The notes: generated from the letters alone by a model not told the origin. DNA of 20,740 nt from CAVPUA01 sp963828015 (GCA_963828015.1 CAWHCD010000001.1:1-20740); one strand, 5' to 3'; counted from the stretch's first letter, positions 1 through 8,550 are shown. Made by a program: numbers and translations.

Positions 1-28
1 TTCCGCTTCAACGTCTGACCCGGTCGCG

Positions 29-1080
29 GTGGCCTACGAGGACGTGCTCTTCCGGGTTGAGCGCGGACTGGGCTGGATCACGCTGAACCGGCCCAAGGCG
101 ATCAACGCACTGGACCACGCGATGGTCCGGCACATCGATGCCCAACTGATCGAGTGGGCCGCCGACGACCGGGTGGCCGGCGTGGTGATCACCGGCGCGG
201 GTGACCGCGGCTTGTGCGCGGGCGGCGACGTGGTGGCGTTCTACAACGACGCCCTCGCCGGCACCCGAACGTCGATCGAGTTCTGGCGCGACGAATACGC
301 GCTGAACGCCCGCATCGCGGACTATCCCAAGCCCTACCTGGCCGTGATGGACGGCATCGTCATGGGTGGTGGGGTCGGCATCTCCGCCCACGGCGGCATC
401 CGCGTCGTCACCGATCGCACGGTGATCGCCATGCCCGAGGTCGGCATCGGGTTCGCGCCCGACGTCGGTGGCACCTGGCTGCTCTCGCGCGCGCCGGGCG
501 AACTCGGCACCCACCTGGCGTTGACGGCCGGGCGGATGGGGGCCGGTGATGCCATCGCGTGCGGGTTCGCCGACCACTACCTGCCCGTCCACCGCCTGCC
601 GGCGTTCCTCGACCAACTCGACGCGAGTCGATCCCGGCCAGGCCGGCCGGGGCCGTCCCGAGCGCCCCGCTGCAGGAACAACGGACATGGATCGATGCCT
701 GCTACAGCTCGGACTCGGTCGTGGAGACCTGGCTCGCTTGCGGGCCCATGCCGACCCCGCCGCCCAGCGAGGCGGCTGATCAGCTGGCCGCGAAGTCACC
801 CGTTGCGGTCACCGTCACCCTGCGGGCCCTGCGTCGGGCCCGGGACCTTCCGACGCTGCGCGACGTGCTTGATCAGGACCTGCGGACCTCGACCGCGGCG
901 CTGAGTTCTCACGATCTGGTCGAGGGGATCCGGGCCCAAGTCATCGACAAGGATCGAAATCCGCGGTGGCCACCGGCGACGCTGGCCGAGGTGTCCACCG
1001 AACTGGTCGATCGTATTTCGTGGACGTGCCCAGTTCTTGATCTTGACGGCGTGAAGGACAGCTGGTATTCCGGTTCGTGA
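29..1080 (+). pseudogene. 3-hydroxyisobutyryl-CoA hydrolase / enoyl-CoA hydratase family gene, frameshifted
   Basis: Crotonase-fold protein of the 3-hydroxyisobutyryl-CoA hydrolase type, which removes CoA from 3-hydroxyisobutyryl-CoA in valine breakdown. The N-terminal ~200 residues read cleanly from GTG 29: an ITLNRPKAINAL start, an oxyanion-hole stretch GLCAGGDVVAFY, then GGGVGISAHG and a PEVGIGFAPDVGGTW block with the family's Glu and Asp. After about base 630 the homologous reading moves to the next frame (ESIPARPAG, then WIDACY and AAKSPVAVTVTLRALRRAR). A short piece near 729-768 (LARLRAHADPAAQ) lies in a third frame. Near 1013 a further shift would give a tail YFVDVPSS ending at 1040 instead of 1080. 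The first frame is open to the window edge and no Shine-Dalgarno sequence precedes 29, so the true start may lie outside. It is either decaying or affected by sequence errors; the family call is firm. Confidence 0.75.
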
Positions 1081-1137
1081 GAAACGGCCGGAGCCGCCGG
1101 GACCTTATCGCGTTACGCCCCTCAAGGGAGTACGGAT

Positions 1138-1798
1138 ATGACGACAACACGGTCCGAGACGCAACCGCAAGTGCTCACCGAGCGGCCCGGCCGCCTGGGA
1201 CCCTGGCTGGGCATCGCCTTCGTGGTCCTGTTCGTCGCCGGGTTCCTCACCTTCAACACGCCCGACACCGACGCCAGCCAGGCCAAGTGGGTCGCCTGGT
1301 GGGACAGCAGCTCACACCGGGCGACGGCACTGGTCGCCACCTATCTCATCGTGCTCAGCACGGTGGCGTTCGTCGTGTTCATGTGGAACCTGGGCCAGCG
1401 TTTCCGCGAGCATGCCGGGGTGCCGACCACGTTCGGCACGCTGTTCGTGGCCATGGCGCTGGTCTCCACGCTGATGCGGCGGCGATCCCGGTGGCAAGCA
1501 GTTCGGCAGCCTGAAGGTGCCCTCCGGCGATTTCGCGTCCCAGTTCGACAACATCGGCCAGGGCCTGCTGTTGGTACCGGGTGCGATCTCGGCCGGGGCC
1601 TTCCTGATCGCCGCGTCCTACTGGGCTCGCCGCTACGGCGTGCTGCCCAACTGGCTCACGATCAGCGGTTATGTGGTGGGTGTGCTGCAGCTCGCGGCGG
1701 CGGTGTTCTTCCCGTTCGTCCTGTTCCCGATCTGGGTGCTCGTGACGTCGATCGTCCTGCTGCGCCGCGACGCCCGCTCCGATCCGTTACTGACGTGA
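1138..1798 (+). pseudogene. Integral membrane protein of unknown function, frameshifted
   Basis: I do not recognise the family. It starts at ATG 1138 behind a good Shine-Dalgarno AAGGGAG (1124-1130). The N-terminal frame encodes a polar ~25-residue head and then hydrophobic segments (LGIAFVVLFVAGFL, ALVATYLIVLSTVAFVVF, FGTLFVAMALVSTL). After about base 1475 the sense moves one frame (AAAIP), and after about 1490 it moves again to a frame reading GGKQFGSLKVPSGDFASQ. Two or three more membrane segments follow (GLLLVPGAISAGAFLIAA, WLTISGYVVGVLQLAAAVFF, VLFPIWVLVTSIVLL), ending at TGA 1796-1798. Restored, it would be about 220 residues with five or six transmembrane helices. Both shifts fit single missing bases. 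The 3' end overlaps the tail of the convergent sulfatase gene by 12 bp. Confidence 0.6.
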
Positions 1799-4153
1799 GA
1801 TGGCAACCATGGCCGCGTGCTCAGGGTCGATCAGGTGCGAGTGGTCGTCCTCGCCAACGCTGATCTGCACGACGTCGATTCGGCCGTTGAACTTCGGCGC
1901 CGCGGCGTAGTCGGCGCTGACCGGCATGCCGTAGTCGGCCCCGATGTCGGTGGTCTCGTCGGCGGAGAAAATCAGCGGTTGGGTCATGCCGATCCGGCCG
2001 GTTCCGACGGCGCGGCCGTCGTAGTAGAGCGTGACGCCGCCGCCCTTGCCCAGGCCGCCGCCCTCGTAGGCGAACTCCGCGCGCACCTGATGTGCCCCCG
2101 CTCCGAGTTCCTCGGTCGCCTCGGTGATGAACTCCTGCATGCCGAGCAGGTTGTAGACGAACTTGGCCCGTCCGTCCTTCAGGTAGAGCGCCCAGCCGCC
2201 GAAGCGGCCGCCCTGGGCGATCAGCACGCCGTTGGTGAGCGCATCGGCCGGCGCCTCGAAGGCGGCCGTGACGTTGAACGACCGGTTCTTGACGTCGATG
2301 ACGCTGTTCTCGCTGAGGCGCTTCATGCCCGGGAACAGGGTCTGGGTGGTGCCGGTGATCAGCTGTGGTCGTCCGGCGATGGTCGCGTTGAGCCGCTCGA
2401 AGCGGCGGTCATCGATCGGCAGGACGTTGTACTTCACCGCCTCGATCAGCCAGAGCCGCTGCAGGGCGGCCAGCCGTTCGGGCTGTTCGGCGGCCAGATC
2501 CCGTGACTGCGACCAGTCGTTGGTGCCGTCGTAGAGCTCCCACACGTCGTCGTCGAGAGCGGGGGGAACTTCGGTCGGCAACCAGGGCGTGCTGTGCCGC
2601 GTCACCGCGCTCCAGCCCCGGAAGTAGATGCCGCGGTTGCCGGCCATCTCGAAGTACTGCAGGTCGTGACGTTCGGGTGCCCGGGCGTCGTCGAAGCTGT
2701 AGAGCATGCTCGTGCCCTCGATGGGCGCCTGCTGCACGCCGTTGACGAAGTCGGGCTCGGGTAGTCCGGCCGCCTCGAGGATGGTCGGCGCGACGTCGAT
2801 CACGTGGCAGAACTGCGAGCGCAGGCCGCCCTTTTCCTGAATCCCGGCCGGCCAGTGCACGACCGTGCCGTTGCGGGTGCCGCCCCAGTGCGAGGCGACC
2901 TGCTTGGTCCACTGGTACGGGGTGCACATCGCGTGGGCCCAGCCGACGGCGTAGTGGTTGTACGCCTCGGGGGTGCCGAGCTTGTCCTTGACCGAAGCCA
3001 TGAACTCCGGCGTCTCGATCGCGGCCTGACCGTTGAAGTTGGCCATCTCGTTGAAGGCGCCGTTGATCGTGCCCTCGGCCGAGGCGCCGTTGTCACCGAT
3101 GATGTAGTAGACCAGCGTGTTCTCCAGCGCGCCGACGCTCTCGATGGCGTCGATGACGCGCCCGACGTGGAAGTCGGTGTGTTCGAGGAAGCCCGCGTAG
3201 ATCTCCATCTGGCGTTCCAGCACCGGCTTGAGCGTCTCGTCCATGTCGGCCCAGGCCGGGATCGCGGCCGGTCGTTCGGTCAGTTCCGCGTCCTGGGGCA
3301 CGACGCCGAGTTCCTTCTGGCGGGCCAGGATGGCCTCGCGCTGCGCGTCCCACCCGTCGGCGAACTGCCCGGCGTAGCGATCGGCCCACTCCGCGGGGAC
3401 GTGATGCGGGGCGTGGGTCGCGCCCGGTGCGAAGTACACGAAGAACGGCTTGTCCGGCGCCAGCGCCTTCTGGGTCCGGATCCAGTCGACGGCGTGATCA
3501 GCCAGGTCTTCGGTGAGGTGGTAGCCCTGCTCGGGCGTCTTCTCCGGCTCGACCGGAGTGGTCCCTTCGTAGAGGGCCGGGTAGTACTGGTTGTTCTCCC
3601 CGCCGATGAACCCGTAGAAGTACTCGAAGCCGCCGCCGCCGGTGGGCCAGGCATCGAAGGGACCGACCGGAGAGGACTGCCACGGTGGTACCTCGTGGCA
3701 CTTGCCGAACTGGGCAGTCGAATACCCGTTCAGCTTCAGGGTCGTCGCCAGCGCCGCCTTGGTATTCGGCCGGATCGAGGTGGACCCCGGTGCAGAGGTC
3801 GCCGTCTCGGTGATCAGGCCCATGCCGACCGAGTGGTGGTTGCGGCCGCTGAGCAACGCGGCCCGGGTCGGGGCGCACAGCGCGGTGGTGTGGAAGCGGT
3901 TGTAGGTCAGGCCGCCGGACTGCAGCCGCTCGGCCGTGGGCATCTTGGCCGGGCCGCCGAACACACTGCCGGCGCCGTAGCCCACGTCATCGAGCAGCAC
4001 GATCAGGACGTTGGGCGCCTGCTTCGGCGGCAACAACGGCTCGATCGGCGGAAACGCGGTATCGGGATCTTTGGCGTCGTAGGTGATCAGGCCGATATGC
4101 GGCCGGTCAGGAATCGGCAGGCTACCCCGGCGGGCACTGAGTCGGTCGGGCAT
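1787..4153 (-). CDS. Arylsulfatase (large, AtsA/AtsD-like sulfatase)
   Basis: Sulfatase that hydrolyses sulfate esters using a formylglycine made from a cysteine. The 788-residue product has the metal-binding DD pair at residues 55-56 (LIVLLDDVGYG), the modification motif C93-A-P-T-R97 (C-x-P-x-R) followed by AALLSGR, a substrate-site region FVYFAPGATHAPHH, a second metal/active-site block GDNGAS, and a Lys/His segment TKQVASHWGGTRNG. Roughly the last 200 residues form the extra C-terminal region typical of ~780-residue actinobacterial and pseudomonad arylsulfatases. There is no signal peptide, so it is probably cytoplasmic. I chose ATG 4153 over an upstream in-frame codon at 4216 because it overlaps the cupin stop as TAATG, implying translational coupling. 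Maturation would need a formylglycine-generating enzyme, which is not in this window. The natural sulfate ester cannot be told from sequence. Confidence 0.93.
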   Translation of the reverse strand: MPDRLSARRGSLPIPDRPHIGLITYDAKDPDTAFPPIEPLLPPKQAPNVLIVLLDDVGYGAGSVFGGPAKMPTAERLQSGGLTYNRFHTTALCAPTRAALLSGRNHHSVGMGLITETATSAPGSTSIRPNTKAALATTLKLNGYSTAQFGKCHEVPPWQSSPVGPFDAWPTGGGGFEYFYGFIGGENNQYYPALYEGTTPVEPEKTPEQGYHLTEDLADHAVDWIRTQKALAPDKPFFVYFAPGATHAPHHVPAEWADRYAGQFADGWDAQREAILARQKELGVVPQDAELTERPAAIPAWADMDETLKPVLERQMEIYAGFLEHTDFHVGRVIDAIESVGALENTLVYYIIGDNGASAEGTINGAFNEMANFNGQAAIETPEFMASVKDKLGTPEAYNHYAVGWAHAMCTPYQWTKQVASHWGGTRNGTVVHWPAGIQEKGGLRSQFCHVIDVAPTILEAAGLPEPDFVNGVQQAPIEGTSMLYSFDDARAPERHDLQYFEMAGNRGIYFRGWSAVTRHSTPWLPTEVPPALDDDVWELYDGTNDWSQSRDLAAEQPERLAALQRLWLIEAVKYNVLPIDDRRFERLNATIAGRPQLITGTTQTLFPGMKRLSENSVIDVKNRSFNVTAAFEAPADALTNGVLIAQGGRFGGWALYLKDGRAKFVYNLLGMQEFITEATEELGAGAHQVRAEFAYEGGGLGKGGGVTLYYDGRAVGTGRIGMTQPLIFSADETTDIGADYGMPVSADYAAAPKFNGRIDVVQISVGEDDHSHLIDPEHAAMVAISRQ

Positions 4154-4635
4154 TAACGCGGAACCCAGCCGCGTTCGTACCAGACCGTCTTGAGCAGCTT
4201 GACCGAGACGCCCCACGTCTCTATGTAGGTGACGCCCTCGGGGCCGGAGATCATCGTGTACGGCGTGCCGGCGCGGCTGGTGAAGAAGTTACCCGGCTTG
4301 ACGACGACCGCCTCCTCCTTGCCCTCCTCGCCGAACTCGATCCGGTACTCGCCCTGGAAGACGATGATCGTCTCGTCGATGTTGTGCTCGTGCCGGGGGA
4401 CGGTGAAGTTGGGCACGCACCGCAGCGGGTTGCGGTTGAAGCCGGGCACGTCGATCGGCTTCTTCGCGACCAGCATGTTGTCGGCGAACGTGGCCTGGAA
4501 GTCGACCGGCGCGTCTCGCAGGTACCCGCCCGGGCCCCAGAGGTAGCTCGGCTGGTTCTCCTGGGGCGAGGTCGCGTTCTTGGTCATCGAGACCCAGTCG
4601 TCGTCGTCGACCAGGTTTGCGTGTACGAGAGGCAT
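4153..4635 (-). CDS. Cupin-domain protein
   Basis: Single-domain cupin of 160 residues. Cupin motif 1 is clear: P80-R-H82-E-H84-N-I-D-E88, with Gly95 (HxH, then Glu, then Gly), giving two His and one Glu as metal ligands. Motif 2 (VKPGNFFTSRAGTPY) has the P-x-G core, but the usual metal-binding His is not obvious, so it may bind metal weakly or act as a non-catalytic or isomerase-type cupin. The long N-terminal arm contains W14 and a GPGGYLRDAPVDF stretch. Its stop overlaps the sulfatase start (TAATG), so the two proteins are probably made together. No Shine-Dalgarno sequence precedes ATG 4635, but a TACCCT hexamer sits 6 nt upstream, which supports this start and leaderless transcription. 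Substrate unknown; a role beside the sulfatase and CoA ligase in the same catabolic route is inferred from position. Confidence 0.85.
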   Translation of the reverse strand: MPLVHANLVDDDDWVSMTKNATSPQENQPSYLWGPGGYLRDAPVDFQATFADNMLVAKKPIDVPGFNRNPLRCVPNFTVPRHEHNIDETIIVFQGEYRIEFGEEGKEEAVVVKPGNFFTSRAGTPYTMISGPEGVTYIETWGVSVKLLKTVWYERGWVPR

Positions 4636-4641
4636 GCCAGA

Positions 4642-4670
4642 AGGGTATTCACGGCGCCCCGGCGCGTCAC
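4642..4670 (-). promoter_or_regulatory. Predicted leaderless promoter of the cupin-sulfatase unit
   Basis: Reading the minus strand, GTGACG (4670-4665) resembles a -35 box (4 of 6 matches to TTGACA). A 17-bp spacer follows, then TACCCT (4647-4642) matches TAnnnT. Six bases separate it from ATG 4635, so transcription would begin at or next to the start codon. The lack of any Shine-Dalgarno sequence agrees. Confidence 0.5.
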
Positions 4671-4698
4671 CGGCGACTTCTCGTTCAGTGGAACGCTG

Positions 4699-6252
4699 CT
4701 ACTGCGCCGGCCGGTTGCGGAGCAGGTGCTTCTGGACCTTGCCGGCCGGTGTGCGCGGCAGCTCGGGCACGAAGACCAGGCTCTCGGGCGTCTTCGGGCG
4801 GGCCGCGCCGGCCCGGTCGAAGTGCTCGCGGACCTCCTCCAGTTCGACGGTATGGCCCTCGCGTAGCACGATCACCGCGCAGACCCGTTCTCCCATGACG
4901 TCGTCGGGGGTGCCGATCACCGCGACCTCGGCGACGGCCGGATGGGTGGACAGGATGTCCTCCACCTCTTTGGAGGAGATGTTCTCGCCGCCGCGGATGA
5001 CGATGTCCTTCAACCGGTCGGTGATGGTCATGAAGCCGTCGGCGTCGATGCGGGCGACGTCCCCGGTGCGAAACCACCCACCGGGCCAGTACGCGGTCTC
5101 GTTCAGCGCCGGGTCGGTGTAGCCCATGAACAGCTCGGCCCCGCGGGTGACCAGCTCGCCGTCGGTGCCCGCGGGTACGTCGCGACCCTCGGCGTCGACC
5201 ACCCGGATCTCGTTGCCGGCGATCACCCGCCCGTCGGTGGTGGCCCGCTCGAGCAGCGAATCGCCCGGATACCCGGTGGTGACGGTCGGGTGCTCGCTCG
5301 AGCCGTAGCAGCGAAACGCGGTGATCCCGAGCGACTCGGCCCGGTAGATCAAACTGGGCGGGATCGAGGATGCCCCCGAGCGGAACGCCTTGAGGCTGTC
5401 GAGGCGGGCGTGGCCCTGCTCGAGCTGGTCGAGCAGCCCGACCAGTTGCACGGGGGCGCCGACGCCGCCGGCCACCCGGTACTCGTCGATCAGCGCCGCG
5501 GCCCGAGCGGCCTGCCAGGTCTCGAGGACGACGGTCGGCTTGCCCAGCACCAGCACGCGCAGCAGCCCGAGCAGGCCGGCGACGTGGCCGGGGGGGAACA
5601 GGGCCAGCTGCACGGCGCCGCCGGCCCCCTCCTGTTCCGGCGCGGGTGAGGTCAGCTCGGCGGCCAGCCCCCGGTGGGAGTGCTGCACGCCCTTCGGTTC
5701 GGCCGTCGTGCCCGATGTGTAGACCAGCAGGGCGCGGCCGGTCGGATCGGGGGCGGGGACCGACAGCGGCTTGGCCATCCGGGCCGACAGGTCGGCGAAG
5801 TCGATCAGGTAGTCGGGGACCTCGGGACCGACCGCGATCACAATGCGCAGCGCCGGCAGGCCGCCCAGAGACCGCAAGGTGTCGAGGTGGTCGCGCCCGC
5901 GGTAGGTGGTGGGCACGATCAGCGCGACGGCTTTGGATTCGCGCAGGATGAACGTCAACTCGCGGGCCTGATAGATCATCACGATCGGGAGCAGGGTTGC
6001 GCCGCACAGGGCGACCGCAGCCTGGGCGACCGAGCCGGCGCGGGTACCCGTCAGCTGCACGGCCACCACGTCGCCGGGCTCGACGCCCAGGTTCTGCAGC
6101 GCGCCGGCGACCCGCATGGCCTCCTCGCCGACCTCGCCCACCGTCGTCACGTCGGTGTGATCGGTGGTGGCGAAGGCGAGCAGCGTCGAGTCGTTGGCCT
6201 GCAGACCGCGCAGCACCATGCCGGGCAGGCTCTCGTGCACGACCTCCATCAC
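4699..6252 (-). CDS. AMP-dependent acyl-CoA synthetase/ligase
   Basis: ANL-superfamily adenylating enzyme of 517 residues that activates a carboxylic acid through an acyl-AMP and then loads it onto CoA. Motifs in order: P-loop-like YTSGTTAEPKG (residues 178-188), the aromatic/acid motif YGSSEH, GWFRTGD before the hinge, DRLKDIVIRGGENISSKEVE, and the C-terminal catalytic lysine in P-A-G-K505-V-Q-K. Length and motif set are normal for the family and it looks intact. The specific acid (fatty, aromatic or terpenoid) cannot be read from sequence. The start is GTG 6252 or the adjacent ATG 6249; both lie behind GAGGAG (6259-6264, minus strand), with spacings of 6 and 9 nt. It follows the flavoprotein gene by only 15 bp, so it is almost certainly in the same transcript. 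Confidence 0.92.
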   Translation of the reverse strand: MMEVVHESLPGMVLRGLQANDSTLLAFATTDHTDVTTVGEVGEEAMRVAGALQNLGVEPGDVVAVQLTGTRAGSVAQAAVALCGATLLPIVMIYQARELTFILRESKAVALIVPTTYRGRDHLDTLRSLGGLPALRIVIAVGPEVPDYLIDFADLSARMAKPLSVPAPDPTGRALLVYTSGTTAEPKGVQHSHRGLAAELTSPAPEQEGAGGAVQLALFPPGHVAGLLGLLRVLVLGKPTVVLETWQAARAAALIDEYRVAGGVGAPVQLVGLLDQLEQGHARLDSLKAFRSGASSIPPSLIYRAESLGITAFRCYGSSEHPTVTTGYPGDSLLERATTDGRVIAGNEIRVVDAEGRDVPAGTDGELVTRGAELFMGYTDPALNETAYWPGGWFRTGDVARIDADGFMTITDRLKDIVIRGGENISSKEVEDILSTHPAVAEVAVIGTPDDVMGERVCAVIVLREGHTVELEEVREHFDRAGAARPKTPESLVFVPELPRTPAGKVQKHLLRNRPAQ

Positions 6253-6258
6253 GCGGTG

Positions 6259-6264
6259 CTCCTC
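6259..6264 (-). promoter_or_regulatory. Ribosome binding site of the acyl-CoA synthetase
   Basis: GAGGAG on the minus strand, 6 nt before GTG 6252 and 9 nt before ATG 6249. It lies in the 15-bp gap after the flavoprotein stop, showing that this downstream gene initiates by a classical Shine-Dalgarno sequence. It does not by itself decide between the two adjacent starts. Confidence 0.7.
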
Positions 6265-6267
6265 GTC

Positions 6268-7413
6268 CTAGGTCGCGATGTCCTCGAGGCGCTCGAGCAC
6301 GTCCGCGAACGGCGTTGCGTTCAGGATGTCGATCCGCAGGCCCATCACCGTCTTGGGCGCGGAGAACCCGACCACGCCGACCAGCGTGCCGGCTCGCCCG
6401 TACAGCGCGACCAGCCGTCCCTCAGGGCCCCACGGGCCGACCTTCACGTCGTCGGCCTCGGCGATGTCGCCCAGGCCCTGGAACTTGACGTCGTACTGGT
6501 CGCTCCACCAATAGGGGACCGGTCGCACGGCCGGCGGCTCACCGAGCAGGGTGGCCGCGACCGCCCCCGCCTGTTCGGTGGCGCTGGACCAGTGCTCGCT
6601 GCGGCTGCCGCCCCAGGCGGCGACGTCGCCCACCGCGTACACGTCCGGGGCCTCGGTGCGGCCGTCCTCGTCGCAGCGCACCCCGTTGCTGACGTCCAGC
6701 CCGCTCTCGGCCAGCCAGGCGGTGTTCGGGGCGGCGCCGATCGCGTGCAGCACGACGTCCGGGCGCAGCGAGGTGCCGTCGCCGAACGTGATCGTGGCGT
6801 CCGGGCCCGCGGCGACCGACGTCGACAGGTGCAGGTTGACCGCGTGGCGGCGATGCAGTTCGCTGATCTCGTGGGCCACCTTCGGTCCGACCACGCGGGT
6901 CATCGGGGCGTCCAGGACGTCGATCAGGTGCACCTCGGCACCCAGGCCCCGGGCGCTGGCGGCCACCTCGCAGCCGATCAGGCCGGCGCCGACGATGGCC
7001 ACGACGGCGCCCGGTTGCAGGGCGGTCCGTAGCCGCAGGGCGTCGTCCCACGTCCGCAGCACCTCTCCGGGCAGGTCGGGCACCCGGCGGGCGTGGGCGC
7101 CGGTGGCGATCACCAGTGCGTCGTAGTCGATGACGCCCGCGTCGGTCTCGAGCTGGTGGGCTTCGGGTCGCAGCCCAAGCGCGGTGACCCCGGTGCGCCA
7201 TTCGACGTTCGGGGCCGGCTCGGCCGTGGCCGGGATCAACGCCGGCAGCGGGACCTCGCCGCGCAGGACGGCCTTGGACAGCGGCGGACGGTCATAGGGC
7301 GCGTGCGGCTCGGCGCCGATCACGATGATCGGCCCCTCGTGGCCGCGCTTGAGCAGTCCCTGGACGGTGCGCACGCCGGCGATGCCGGCGCCGACGACGA
7401 CGATGCCGGTCAT
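6268..7413 (-). CDS. FAD-dependent NAD(P)H:ferredoxin reductase-type oxidoreductase
   Basis: Pyridine-nucleotide-disulfide oxidoreductase fold of the ferredoxin/putidaredoxin-reductase type, 381 residues. The N-terminal FAD dinucleotide motif is G8-A-G-I-A-G13. The diagnostic PYDRPPLSK block lies at residues 39-47. ATG at residues 103-105 lies in VIATGAHARR, the second NAD(P)-binding motif is G142-A-G-L-I-G-C, and the distal FAD motif is DVYAVGDVA. The C-terminal half contains PYWWSDQYDVKFQGLG, typical of reductases that feed small iron-sulfur ferredoxins serving oxygenases or P450s. No ferredoxin, oxygenase or P450 gene is in this window, so its partner must be elsewhere. Its ATG overlaps the stop of the upstream ene-reductase (ATGA, 4 bp) and no Shine-Dalgarno sequence is visible, so translation is probably coupled. 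Confidence 0.9.
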   Translation of the reverse strand: MTGIVVVGAGIAGVRTVQGLLKRGHEGPIIVIGAEPHAPYDRPPLSKAVLRGEVPLPALIPATAEPAPNVEWRTGVTALGLRPEAHQLETDAGVIDYDALVIATGAHARRVPDLPGEVLRTWDDALRLRTALQPGAVVAIVGAGLIGCEVAASARGLGAEVHLIDVLDAPMTRVVGPKVAHEISELHRRHAVNLHLSTSVAAGPDATITFGDGTSLRPDVVLHAIGAAPNTAWLAESGLDVSNGVRCDEDGRTEAPDVYAVGDVAAWGGSRSEHWSSATEQAGAVAATLLGEPPAVRPVPYWWSDQYDVKFQGLGDIAEADDVKVGPWGPEGRLVALYGRAGTLVGVVGFSAPKTVMGLRIDILNATPFADVLERLEDIAT

Positions 7414-8507
7414 GCCGTTTCGAGGGCCGCGTTGTCGTCAAGCGTCGGGTAGTCGATGTAGCCCTCGACGTCGCCGCCGTAGAACGTGGCCTTGTCCGGC
7501 TCGTTGAGCTCGGCGTCCTCGAGCCAGCGCCGGGGCAGATCCGGGTTGGCCAGGAACAGGCGACCGATCGAGACCAGGTCCGCGACGCCGGTCTCGACGA
7601 GTTCGGTGGCCACCTGCTTGCTGGTAACCCGGCTGAATCCGGTGTTGACGATGAGCGGCCCGCCGAACGCGGCGCGCAGGGCGGCGACCAGGGGCGCGGT
7701 CGGGTCGGGCACGACGAGGTGCAGGTAGGCCAACCCCAGGGGGCGCAGCTGCTCGAGCAACGCCGTATAGGTGGCGTGCAGGTCCTCGGCGTCGGGCTCG
7801 TCGGCGCCCTGTCCGTTGTATCCGGGGGACAGCCGCAGCCCGACCCGGTCGGCGCCGATGGCCGCGGCGACGGCGGTGACCACCTCGGCGGTGAACCGGG
7901 CCCGGGCCTGCGGCGAACCGCCGTACTCATCGGTGCGTTCGTTGGCCACCGGCGACAGGAACTGGTGGGGCAGGTAACCGTTGGCGCCGTGCACCTCGAC
8001 GCCGTCCAGCCCGGCCTCGACGGCCCGCGTGGCCGCGTAGGCGAACTCGGCGATCACCGCGTCGAGCTCATGCGTCTCCAGGGCTCGCGGCTGCGGGTAC
8101 TCCAGCTGGCCGCTGGGCGTCAGGATCTTGCCGGGCGCGGCGATCGGGCTGGGCGCGACGATCTCGACGCCGTCCTTGTTGTCCGGATGGGCGATGCGCC
8201 CAGCGTGCATGAGCTGCACGACGATGTGGCCACCAGCGGCGTGCACGCCGTCGGCGATGTCGCGCCAGGCGGCGACCTGCTCGTCGGTGTGGATGCCCGG
8301 GGTGCGCAGGTAGCCCTGTCCGACGACGCTGGGCTGGGTGCCCTCGGTGATGATCAACGCGGCCGAGGCCCGTTGCGCGTAGTAGGTCGCCGACATCGGC
8401 AGCGGCACGCCGTCCGGGCCCGAGCGGTTGCGGGTCAGCGGGGCCATCACGATCCGGCTGGGCAGCTCCCAGCGCCCGACCCTGATCGGGCTGAACAGCG
8501 TTGCCAC
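7410..8507 (-). CDS. Old Yellow Enzyme-family ene-reductase (NemA-like alkene reductase)
   Basis: FMN-dependent oxidoreductase of the Old Yellow Enzyme family, 365 residues. It reduces activated C=C bonds of enones or similar acceptors with NAD(P)H. Hallmarks: LFSPIRVGRWELPSRIVMAP at the start with Thr25 in APLTR (flavin tuning), EGTQPS, the FMN-contacting QLMHAGR, and the substrate-binding pair H173-x-x-N176 followed by Tyr178 in HGANGYLPHQF. NERTDEYGG and a C-terminal VSIGRLFLANPDLP phosphate-binding region follow. The start is GTG 8507 behind AGGAG (8515-8519) at 7-nt spacing. It heads the minus-strand catabolic run and is divergent from the EthD-family gene across 79 bp, a natural place for shared regulation. 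It appears intact; the physiological substrate is unknown. Confidence 0.93.
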   Translation of the reverse strand: MATLFSPIRVGRWELPSRIVMAPLTRNRSGPDGVPLPMSATYYAQRASAALIITEGTQPSVVGQGYLRTPGIHTDEQVAAWRDIADGVHAAGGHIVVQLMHAGRIAHPDNKDGVEIVAPSPIAAPGKILTPSGQLEYPQPRALETHELDAVIAEFAYAATRAVEAGLDGVEVHGANGYLPHQFLSPVANERTDEYGGSPQARARFTAEVVTAVAAAIGADRVGLRLSPGYNGQGADEPDAEDLHATYTALLEQLRPLGLAYLHLVVPDPTAPLVAALRAAFGGPLIVNTGFSRVTSKQVATELVETGVADLVSIGRLFLANPDLPRRWLEDAELNEPDKATFYGGDVEGYIDYPTLDDNAALETA

Positions 8508-8514
8508 GTGACGT

Positions 8515-8519
8515 CTCCT
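8515..8519 (-). promoter_or_regulatory. Ribosome binding site deciding the ene-reductase GTG start
   Basis: AGGAG on the minus strand, 7 nt before GTG 8507. It fixes the unusual start codon of the ene-reductase and shows that this unit, unlike the neighbouring leaderless genes, has a 5' leader. Confidence 0.7.
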
Positions 8520-8550
8520 GGCTGCCGGGGCGTGAACCGCGTCAGTCTAC

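Noticed and set aside
1..18. Possible C-terminal end of an upstream gene (FRFNV, stop at 16-18)
   Set aside because: Only five codons are visible, and the hydrolase frame is also open to the window edge, so this stop may be fortuitous.
4154..4216. 21-residue N-terminal extension of the arylsulfatase
   Set aside because: The extension lies inside the cupin gene, while ATG 4153 forms a TAATG overlap typical of coupled genes.
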